Origin: GWE2-40-63 sp050251815
Lineage (GTDB): Bacteria; Bacteroidota; Bacteroidia; Bacteroidales; SZUA-534
Length of the DNA: 64,000 nt
Reading direction: 5' to 3'
Assembly: GCA_050251815.1 (NCBI GenBank)
Contig: JBFWMB010000009.1
Location: 1-64,000, forward strand
Position 1 is the first letter of the stretch. Each line of letters starts with the position of its first letter. Under the pieces are notes generated by a model. That model was not told the DNA's origin, did no database searches, and saw only the letters and a program-made list of their open reading frames with translations. The position numbers were made by a program, and so were the translations under genes. Of this stretch, positions 23,552 through 31,257 are shown in pieces.

Positions 23552-24601
23552 ATGAAAGTATTAGTAACAGGAGCTGCAGGATTCATAGGTTTCCATTTAG
23601 TAAAAAAACTAATTGATATGGGTGAAGATATAGTGGGTTTAGATAATATAAATGATTATTATGATTTAAACCTTAAATATGGTCGGTTGAATGAATGTGG
23701 TATTCTGAGAGAAAATATTTCTGATAACCAACTTATTTCTTCAGTAAACTATCCAAACTATCATTTTATTAAAACAAATTTAGAAGATTCTGAAATCATT
23801 AATGACTTATTTGAGGAAGAATCTTTTGATGTGGTAGTGAATTTAGCAGCCCAACCAGGTGTTAGGTATAGTTTGCAAAATCCACAAGCATATATCCAAA
23901 GCAACATTGTTGGATTTTTAAATATCTTAGAAGCATGTCGGCATAATAAAATAAAGCATTTGGTGTATGCTAGTAGTAGTAGTGTATATGGATTAAATAA
24001 AAAGATTCCTTTCTCAACTTCTGATAATGTTGATCATCCTGTTAGTTTATATGCAGCTACAAAAAAGAGTAATGAGTTAATGGCTCATGCTTATAGTCAT
24101 TTATATAATTTACCCACTACCGGATTAAGATTTTTTACGGTTTATGGACCCTGGGGAAGACCAGATATGGCGCTTTTTCTTTTTACAAAAGCAATTTTAA
24201 ACGGTGAACCAATTAAAGTTTTCAATAAAGGTGATTTACAACGAGATTTTACCTATATAGATGATATTGTTTCAAGTATCGAAAAAGTTATTGAAAATCC
24301 TCCTGAAGGCAATCCGGATTGGAGTAGTTTAAAACCGGACCCGTCTTCTTCTGAAGCTCCTTATAGAATATATAACATAGGGAATAATAATCCGGTAAAA
24401 CTGCTTGATTTTATTGAAGCTATTGAAAAAACTACCGGTAGAAAAGCTATTAAAGAGTTTTTGCCTATGCAACCTGGTGATGTTTATAAAACTTGGGCGG
24501 ATTGCAGTGAGCTAAATGCTCTTACTGGTTATGAACCCAATACTTCAATAAAAAAGGGTATTGAGGAATTTGTAAATTGGTTTTTAATTTTTAATAGATG
24601 A
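23552..24601 (+). CDS. UDP-glucuronate 4-epimerase-like SDR
   Basis: The 349-residue extended SDR starts MKVLVTGAAGFIGFHL. It has GLDNINDYYDLNLKYGRL near 36, NLAAQPGVRYSLQNPQAY near 92, SSSSVYG near 130 and YAATKKSNELMAHAY near 159. It also has RFFTVYGPWGRPDMALF near 187. These are hallmarks of UDP-GlcA 4-epimerases (LpsL/Cap1J type), giving UDP-galacturonate from the ugd product. The ATG at 23552 was chosen because the 33 in-frame codons before it are a remnant of ugd. From here the DNA becomes clearly more AT-rich. Confidence 0.92.
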   Translation: MKVLVTGAAGFIGFHLVKKLIDMGEDIVGLDNINDYYDLNLKYGRLNECGILRENISDNQLISSVNYPNYHFIKTNLEDSEIINDLFEEESFDVVVNLAAQPGVRYSLQNPQAYIQSNIVGFLNILEACRHNKIKHLVYASSSSVYGLNKKIPFSTSDNVDHPVSLYAATKKSNELMAHAYSHLYNLPTTGLRFFTVYGPWGRPDMALFLFTKAILNGEPIKVFNKGDLQRDFTYIDDIVSSIEKVIENPPEGNPDWSSLKPDPSSSEAPYRIYNIGNNNPVKLLDFIEAIEKTTGRKAIKEFLPMQPGDVYKTWADCSELNALTGYEPNTSIKKGIEEFVNWFLIFNR

Positions 24602-24655
24602 GGTGCATAATTGTAATGGTTTTTACTCTAATATTAAAACAAAAAAGGTAAATAA

Positions 24656-25756
24656 TTGAAAAAACGTATACTCATTTTAGTTAACCATGAACTTGTAGTT
24701 TATAATTTTAGAAGGGAATTGGTTGAACGCTTACTTATGGACGGTTTTGATGTATTTATATCGTCACCACCTGGTGAGAAAATAAATTTCTTAGTAAACT
24801 TAGGGTGTCATTACATAGAGTCTAAAGTTGATCGGCGCGGTGTAAATCCAATTCGTGATTTTAAGTTGTTTGGGTATTATCGAAAGGTATTAAAAGCAAT
24901 TAAGCCCGATGTTGTTTTATCCTATACTATTAAACCAAATATATATGGGGGGCTGGCTTCCAGATTATTAAATATTCCATATATTGCTAATATTACAGGA
25001 CTTGGCAGTGCTGTTGAAAATGCCGGTTTGACGCAAAAGCTTGCTATATTACTCTATAAAATTGCGTTCAAGAGGGTACAAAGGATTTTTGTCCAAAACG
25101 AGGATAATAAACAATTTTTTATTTCTAAAAACATAAAAAAAGATAGACTAAAGATATTGCCTGGTTCAGGAGTTAATTTAGAACAATTTTGTGTTTTAGA
25201 TTACCCATTAGATATAACAATTGAGTTTGCTTTCATTTCCCGAATTATGAGGGAGAAAGGAATTGAAGAATATATTGAAGCTGCAAAAAGTATTAAACAA
25301 AGATTTTCAAATGTAAAATTTCACATTTGTGGGTTTTGTGAAGAGGATTATAAGCCGATGTTAGATAAGTTGCATAAAGAGGGTATTATTAATTACCATG
25401 GGAATGTAAAAGATATCAGAAAGATTCATGAAACAGTACACTGTATTGTTCACCCTTCTTATTATCCGGAAGGTATGTCTAACGTTTTACTGGAAGCATG
25501 TGCATCTGCTCGGCCCGTGATGTCAACAAGACGGGCAGGATGTAGAGAAATTATCGATGATGGTGTGAATGGCTTCTTATTTAATGAAAAAGATTCCTGT
25601 GATTTGATAGAGAAGTTGGAAAACTTTATAGCATTGCCATATTTAGAAATGAAAAAGATGGGATTAGAAGCTCGGAAGAAAGTGGAAAAGGAATTTGATC
25701 GGCGATTAGTAGTTGAGGCGTATTTGGAAGAAATAAATAGTATTTATGGACTATAA
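24656..25756 (+). CDS. Glycosyltransferase family 4 (GT-B)
   Basis: The 366-residue protein has an N-terminal GT-B domain (LILVNHELVVYNFRRELVERLL; PDVVLSYTIKPNIYGG near 86; NITGLGS near 113). The C-terminal nucleotide-sugar domain has FISRIMREKGIEEYIEAA near 190 and PSYYPEGMSNVLLEACASARPV near 267, with the EX7E motif. This PglA/CapM-like pattern suggests a retaining transfer to a lipid-linked sugar. The start is TTG, supported by an AAAAAAGG sequence 8 bases upstream. It overlaps the next gene by 11 bases. Confidence 0.93.
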   Translation: MKKRILILVNHELVVYNFRRELVERLLMDGFDVFISSPPGEKINFLVNLGCHYIESKVDRRGVNPIRDFKLFGYYRKVLKAIKPDVVLSYTIKPNIYGGLASRLLNIPYIANITGLGSAVENAGLTQKLAILLYKIAFKRVQRIFVQNEDNKQFFISKNIKKDRLKILPGSGVNLEQFCVLDYPLDITIEFAFISRIMREKGIEEYIEAAKSIKQRFSNVKFHICGFCEEDYKPMLDKLHKEGIINYHGNVKDIRKIHETVHCIVHPSYYPEGMSNVLLEACASARPVMSTRRAGCREIIDDGVNGFLFNEKDSCDLIEKLENFIALPYLEMKKMGLEARKKVEKEFDRRLVVEAYLEEINSIYGL

Positions 25757-26645
25757 GAAAATATTTAGAAATAGAGATTTGCGAATAAGAATTTTAAGTT
25801 TGCTTGATTTTATTCCTGATAAATGGATGATAAAATTGCAGTACAGAATTAAGTTTGGACGGAAACTGAATTTAAAAAATCCCCAACGTTTTACTGAAAA
25901 ATTACAGTGGTATAAGTTATACTATCGCAACCCGATTATGAAGCAGTGTGCTGATAAATATAATATAAGGAATTATATTATAGAAAAAGGTCTTGGACAT
26001 ATTCTGAATGAATTATATGGAGTTTATGACAAAACTGAGGATATCGAATTCGATAAACTTCCTAATCAATTTGTATTAAAAACAACTAATGGAGGTGGAG
26101 GATTAAATATCATTTTGTGTAGGGACAAAGCTTTACTAGATATAGAACAAACAAAATACAACCTGAATAAGTGGTTAATACAAAAACAATCTAAAAGTGG
26201 TAGAGAGTGGGCATATTATGATTTAAAGCCTCGAATTATTATTGAAAGGTTAATGATAAATAAAGAAAACCCAGAGGCGGGAATTAATGATTATAAATTT
26301 TTTTGTTTTAATGGAGAAGTAAAGTATGTTGTAGTTGATATTGATAGATATATTGAACATAAACGGAATTTTTATGATGTTGGATGGAATTTGTTAAATA
26401 TAGAAAGTGATTGCCCTAATTTTGACAGTAAATATCCTAAGCCAAAAGGATTTGATAAGATGTTACAAGTTGCAAATGAATTGTCATCTGATTTTCCATT
26501 TGTTCGTGTCGATTTATATCTTGAAAGTGAAAACCCTATTTTGGGAGAATTGACTTTTTATCCATGGAGTGGTTATGACGGATTTAAGCCTGATGAGTTT
26601 GATTTTGAATTGGGAAAAAGTTTTATCCTAAAAACCTATAAGTAA
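25746..26645 (+). CDS. TupA-like ATP-grasp protein
   Basis: The 299-residue protein matches the TupA-like ATP-grasp family found in capsule loci. It has FTEKLQWYKLYYRNPIMKQCADKY near 48, FVLKTTNGGGGLNIIL near 110, an IIIERLM strand near 160, NDYKFFCFNGEVKYVVVDIDR near 178 and VRVDLYLESENPILGELTFYPWSG near 255. ATP-grasp enzymes ligate carboxylates to amines, so amidation or amino-acid decoration of uronic acids made by this locus is plausible. The exact reaction is unknown. Confidence 0.85.
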   Translation: MDYKKIFRNRDLRIRILSLLDFIPDKWMIKLQYRIKFGRKLNLKNPQRFTEKLQWYKLYYRNPIMKQCADKYNIRNYIIEKGLGHILNELYGVYDKTEDIEFDKLPNQFVLKTTNGGGGLNIILCRDKALLDIEQTKYNLNKWLIQKQSKSGREWAYYDLKPRIIIERLMINKENPEAGINDYKFFCFNGEVKYVVVDIDRYIEHKRNFYDVGWNLLNIESDCPNFDSKYPKPKGFDKMLQVANELSSDFPFVRVDLYLESENPILGELTFYPWSGYDGFKPDEFDFELGKSFILKTYK

Positions 26646-27763
26646 TGAATCTATTCTTTTATTGTAATGTAAACCATCAGGATTTGGCTTCTGGTATTAC
26701 TCAAAAGGTAAGTGCTCAAATTTCCACATTGGAGAAGATGGGATATGAAGTTTACTACTCCGGATACACAGACCATGGGGTTGCTGTTTTTAAGAGAGGT
26801 CAACAGCTAAAATATAATAAATTCAGGACAAAAAATGGAAGGGTAAACAGATTTTTAAGACGTTGGGATTTGTTGCGGATATCAAGATGTTTTGTTCGCA
26901 AGGACATGGGGCGAGTAGATTATGCATATATGAGATTTCATTTTTTTGATGCTGCATATTTGAATTTATTAAAGCAGTTAAAAGATAAAGGTGCTTACAA
27001 CATTATAGAGTCTCATTTATATCCGTACAGAAGTCGTTTCTTTGTAATAAATTTATTAGATAAACTTTACACTCCAAAGGCTAGAAAATATATTGACTTA
27101 GTTGCCGCAATGAGTAACCATTCTAATATTTGGGAGTGCAAAACTGTTCAGGTTGACAATTCTATTGATATGGATAATTATCCTGAAAATAAAAATGATG
27201 AATATGGAGGAACGATAAACTTAATAGCAGTTGCGTATGAGTCTGCGGCACATGGGTATAGTAAGATTGTAACAGGGTTGCATCATTATTATAAGGAGGG
27301 AGGCAAGCAGGAGATTGTAGTCAATTTTGTTGGAAATTATTTAGACTCAACAAAGAAAATGATTGAAAAGTTAAATTTGAGTGACCATTTTGTCTTTTGG
27401 GGAAAGAAATCAGGTGTTGAGTTGGATAAAATATTTCAGAAATGTGATATTGGCTTAGGTGCTTTTAGTTACAGAAAAGATGAGGATTCTGGATCTTGCA
27501 TCAAAACAAAGGAATATTTTGCGCGAGGAATTCCGTTTGTCAACGGTTGGAGAGAGCCTGCATTTGATGAGACCTATCCTTATGTTCTAAAGGTTGATAG
27601 CTCGAAAGATAGTGTGGATATGAACCAAGTGATTGAGTTCTATTATAGAATAAAAAAAAACAAGCATGTTGCAACTGACATGAGAAACTTTGCAAAAAAT
27701 AATTACACATGGCAAGCTCAATTTGATAAAGTGTTCAATGCAATTAACGGGAATAATGTCTGA
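26645..27763 (+). CDS. Glycosyltransferase (GT-B, GT1/GT4-like)
   Basis: The 372-residue protein starts on a TAATG overlap with the preceding gene. It has a GT-B look: SGITQKVSAQISTLEKMGYEVYY at the N-terminus and a C-terminal domain with FWGKKSGVELDKIFQKCDIGLGAF near 260. GSCIKTKEYFARGIPFVNG follows near 285. It belongs to an uncharacterised group; no close functional match is evident. It overlaps the next gene by 8 bases, so the block is one transcript. Confidence 0.8.
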   Translation: MNLFFYCNVNHQDLASGITQKVSAQISTLEKMGYEVYYSGYTDHGVAVFKRGQQLKYNKFRTKNGRVNRFLRRWDLLRISRCFVRKDMGRVDYAYMRFHFFDAAYLNLLKQLKDKGAYNIIESHLYPYRSRFFVINLLDKLYTPKARKYIDLVAAMSNHSNIWECKTVQVDNSIDMDNYPENKNDEYGGTINLIAVAYESAAHGYSKIVTGLHHYYKEGGKQEIVVNFVGNYLDSTKKMIEKLNLSDHFVFWGKKSGVELDKIFQKCDIGLGAFSYRKDEDSGSCIKTKEYFARGIPFVNGWREPAFDETYPYVLKVDSSKDSVDMNQVIEFYYRIKKNKHVATDMRNFAKNNYTWQAQFDKVFNAINGNNV

Positions 27764-28658
27764 AAAAATTGTTTTTTCCATACTGCATTATCAGGCTTTT
27801 GATATGACAGTAAAATGTGTTGAGTATTTAAAAAAAATTATTAACTCAAACCACTATATTGTCATAGTTGATAACGCATCTCCAAATGATTCGGGAAATT
27901 TTTTGGAAAAAAAGTATGCCACAGATAATAATATTTTCATAATAAGGAATAAGTATAATGCCGGATTTGCAAAAGGGAATAACCTGGGCTATATCTTTGC
28001 TAAAGAGAAATTAAAAGCAGACTGTATCATTGTTATCAATAATGATGTTTTAATTAAGCAAGCAAACTTCTTGTCGGAATTAAAAACAGAATTAAATAAT
28101 GATGTTCATATTATAGCACCTGATATTATTACTCCACTTGGTGAACATCAAAATCCACTGCGTTTACGAAAGATTAGTACAAAAAAAATAGTTCAGGATT
28201 TGATATATAATCTTTTTATGACAGCTATAACATTGATTCCATTACTGAATAAACTTGTCACGAAATTTTTGATTGGGAGACGGACATTGAAAATAAAAGA
28301 TAAAGTAGATTCTAACATAGTTTTAGGCCCAATTCAATATATTGTGCCACATGGAGCTGCCATAATATACACCCGAAAATATATAGAAAGAGAAGATTTT
28401 GCTTTTTTGCCCATAACGTTTCTATTTGCAGAAGAAGATATATTGTATGAGTACATAAGGCAAAATAATTATAAAACGTATTTTTCTCCCGTTCTACAAG
28501 TTGAACATTTGCACGATGCTTCAATTGATGAAATTACAAGTGGTGAGGTTGCAAAGAAACACTTTATGAGTAAGTGTAAATATAAGTCACTGATACAACT
28601 TCTCAGAGTTCGATTATTTGGGAATTTTAGAAAAAGCGACACGGTGATAATATGTTAA
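27756..28658 (+). CDS. Glycosyltransferase family 2 (GT-A)
   Basis: The 300-residue enzyme has the GT2 start FSILHYQAFDMTVKCVEYL, IVDNASPNDSG near 42, NAGFAKGNNLGY near 72 and the metal-binding INNDV (DxD-like) near 98. GAAIIYTRKYIE follows near 205. The shape resembles rhamnosyltransferase-type GT2 proteins. It begins with the ATG at 27756, inside the end of the preceding gene. It overlaps the polymerase gene by 7 bases. Confidence 0.92.
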   Translation: MSEKIVFSILHYQAFDMTVKCVEYLKKIINSNHYIVIVDNASPNDSGNFLEKKYATDNNIFIIRNKYNAGFAKGNNLGYIFAKEKLKADCIIVINNDVLIKQANFLSELKTELNNDVHIIAPDIITPLGEHQNPLRLRKISTKKIVQDLIYNLFMTAITLIPLLNKLVTKFLIGRRTLKIKDKVDSNIVLGPIQYIVPHGAAIIYTRKYIEREDFAFLPITFLFAEEDILYEYIRQNNYKTYFSPVLQVEHLHDASIDEITSGEVAKKHFMSKCKYKSLIQLLRVRLFGNFRKSDTVIIC

Positions 28659-29746
28659 AGTATTTTATTGTAGTAATAGTAGGTTTATTGCCTTTGGTAT
28701 TCAGTAAGAAACGAAGTATCTTTTTTGTCGTTTTATTTTTTCTTTGTCTTCTTGCTACATTTAATTTTGATAATCCTGATAGAGCTAACTATTTTGATTC
28801 TTTTAACAGAGCTGCGGATGGTTGGGCTTTTTATGGTTTGGCTGAGGTGGGGCAGCAGTTTATATATCAGATATTTAATAGATTAGGGTTTGGATTTAAT
28901 GTGTTTTTAGGAATATACTATTTTATTGCATTTGCTTTAATTGCACGCTTTATCTTGCGTTATACCGATAATCCCGGATATGTGTTGGTGTTGTATTTTA
29001 TTTATCCATATTTTATGGATGTTGTTCAACTTAGAACTCTAATGACCACTGCAATTGTTATTAATGCAATTCCTTATCTCTCTATCAAATCAAAAGCAGC
29101 AGCACTAAAATATCTATTATTAATATGTTTAGCAGGGACGATTCATTATTCTGTACTTTTCTTTCTCCTTTTACTTTTCTTTAGAAAGATAAGTGTCCGT
29201 AAGCTAATTATTGCTTCTGTGTTTATAGTTATAATATCTGTATTTTTTAATGATATTATATTACAGTGGTTGATGGATTCTTTTCCCTTTTTAGAAAGAA
29301 AACTTCTTAGATATACAAGGATTTTTCAGACTAGCATATATACAAAAGTAGGCTTGCTAATTTATTTTTCAGCAGGTTTATTCCTGGTATATATGGCACT
29401 GCTTAAGTTTAAAAATAGAGGGTTGAAAAAATATGTGGATAAAGACGGAAAAATGTCACTGGATTTTGTAGAAGTAATTCTTAAGGCCAATATTTTAATC
29501 TTTTTTTTGTTCCCGTTTTTAATGTTTGCCCTTGAATTTATACGATTGTATAGACCAATTCTAATTCTAAATTATGTGTTGTTTTCAAATGTGATATTTG
29601 TTTTCCGGAAATCATTAACGAAAGACATATTTGACCAAATTTTAATATTTTTATTTGTCGTTCTGACGTTTGGTTATTTTGTTTTACTCCAATTTTCGGA
29701 TACAGTATTATTTTCATTTTTTGAATACAATTATTTATTGCCATAA
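28652..29746 (+). CDS. EpsG-like polysaccharide polymerase
   Basis: The 364-residue integral membrane protein has about 10 helices. The pattern NPDRANYFDSFN near 44, YFIYPYFMDVVQLRTLMTTAIVINAIPYL near 122 and KAAALKYLLLICLAGTIHYSVLFFLLL near 150 is typical of EpsG/Wzy-type polymerases, especially the xQxR and HxS segments. It probably joins repeat units on the periplasmic side. It is translationally coupled to the glycosyltransferase before it. Confidence 0.88.
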   Translation: MLKYFIVVIVGLLPLVFSKKRSIFFVVLFFLCLLATFNFDNPDRANYFDSFNRAADGWAFYGLAEVGQQFIYQIFNRLGFGFNVFLGIYYFIAFALIARFILRYTDNPGYVLVLYFIYPYFMDVVQLRTLMTTAIVINAIPYLSIKSKAAALKYLLLICLAGTIHYSVLFFLLLLFFRKISVRKLIIASVFIVIISVFFNDIILQWLMDSFPFLERKLLRYTRIFQTSIYTKVGLLIYFSAGLFLVYMALLKFKNRGLKKYVDKDGKMSLDFVEVILKANILIFFLFPFLMFALEFIRLYRPILILNYVLFSNVIFVFRKSLTKDIFDQILIFLFVVLTFGYFVLLQFSDTVLFSFFEYNYLLP

Positions 29747-29768
29747 GAATAGTTTTTAAGGAATTCAA

Positions 29769-31202
29769 ATGAAGTTAAATACAAAAATTTTACATATAGC
29801 CAAAAACTTTAGCTACACCCTTTCCTCTCAATCGGTATCATTTGTAATAACCACTTTAGTCATCTTGGTAGTGCCAAAATTAGTGGGAGTTGAGCAGTAC
29901 GGCTATTGGCAACTCTATCTATTCTATACAGCTTACATCGGTTTTTTACATTTTGGTTGGAATGACGGGATTTACCTCAAATATGGTGGGGCAGAATACC
30001 AGCAGCTTGATAAAAAAATATTTTATTCCCAGTTTCTCCAGTTATTGGCATTACAACTGTTTATTGGCATTGTAATTTATTTAACATCTTTATATTTAGT
30101 AAAGGATGTTAATCGCCTATTCATTTTGAAAATGACAGCACTGTGTTTGGTTATTGTAAATACCAGATACTTCCTGCTATTTACTCTCCAGGCCACCAAT
30201 CGTTTCAAAGAATTTGCCCTGATAACATTTTTAGACAGAGGTGTATATGCTTTGTTGATAGTGGTGTGCTTAGTCTTTGGAGTACGCGATTTTCGTCTTC
30301 TGGTCATCACCGATATAATTGGCAAACTCTTGGGATTAGGTATAGCCATATACTTCTGTTCCGACATCGTATTACGAAAAATCAAGGATTTTTCCTGGAC
30401 AATAAAAGAAGCCGTTAACAATGTTGCAGTAGGTATTAACCTGATGTTTGCTGCCATTGCCAGCAAACTATTGATAGGAACAGTTCGTTTGGGAATTGAA
30501 CGTCATTGGGAAATCTCTGTTTTTGGGAAAGTATCACTCGTGTTGAGTATTTCCAATATGCTAATGCTTTTTATAAACGCTGTGGGATTAGTTATATATC
30601 CGGTTTTACGTAGATCGAAAGAAGAAAACTTATCGAATATCTATGTAACGATGCGTGATTTTTTGATGGTTATACTTTTGGGAATGTTAGTCATTTATTA
30701 TCCTGCCAAAGAAACATTAACATTTTGGCTACCTAACTATGCCGACAGCCTGCAATACATGGCATTACTATTTCCCATTACTGTTTATGAAGGAAAAATG
30801 GCACTACTCATCAACACCTACCTTAAAACGCTGAGAAAAGAAAAATTAATGCTCAAAATCAACTTGATAGCTTTATTGATGAGCGTCGTTAGCACAGCCA
30901 CATTGATTTTTGTACTGCAAAACCTCAACTGGGTTGTTGTATCCATCACTTTTTTATTAGCATTTCGATGTATTTTGGCAGAATTGCTTCTTTCTCGAAT
31001 TTTAAAAATAAAATTACACAAAGACATTGTGTTAGAGTTACTAATGACCACTATCTTTGTTTTATCAGGTTGGTTTATAAACTCTTGGATAGTAGTTTTG
31101 GTTTACAGTGCAGGGTTTTTGCTATATTTAGTAGTAAAACAAAATGATATACGACACATGGTAGTAAGAGTGAAACAATTGGTAAAAGTAAAAGATGTAT
31201 AA
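29769..31202 (+). CDS. wzx: Polysaccharide flippase Wzx (MOP superfamily), first copy
   Basis: The 477-residue protein has 12-14 membrane helices. It begins KNFSYTLSSQSVSFVITTLVILVVPKLVGVEQYGYWQLYLFYTAYIGF, the usual Wzx start with the VG.EQYGYWQL element. It carries out flipping of undecaprenyl-linked repeat units. Base composition is closer to the flanking sugar genes than to the AT-rich glycosyltransferase block. A second, unrelated-looking Wzx is at 44727. Confidence 0.92.
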   Translation: MKLNTKILHIAKNFSYTLSSQSVSFVITTLVILVVPKLVGVEQYGYWQLYLFYTAYIGFLHFGWNDGIYLKYGGAEYQQLDKKIFYSQFLQLLALQLFIGIVIYLTSLYLVKDVNRLFILKMTALCLVIVNTRYFLLFTLQATNRFKEFALITFLDRGVYALLIVVCLVFGVRDFRLLVITDIIGKLLGLGIAIYFCSDIVLRKIKDFSWTIKEAVNNVAVGINLMFAAIASKLLIGTVRLGIERHWEISVFGKVSLVLSISNMLMLFINAVGLVIYPVLRRSKEENLSNIYVTMRDFLMVILLGMLVIYYPAKETLTFWLPNYADSLQYMALLFPITVYEGKMALLINTYLKTLRKEKLMLKINLIALLMSVVSTATLIFVLQNLNWVVVSITFLLAFRCILAELLLSRILKIKLHKDIVLELLMTTIFVLSGWFINSWIVVLVYSAGFLLYLVVKQNDIRHMVVRVKQLVKVKDV

Positions 31203-31257
31203 ATCAACTTTAAACCCTTACCTGTATATTAATGATTAATCAAATATTTTTTTGTAA

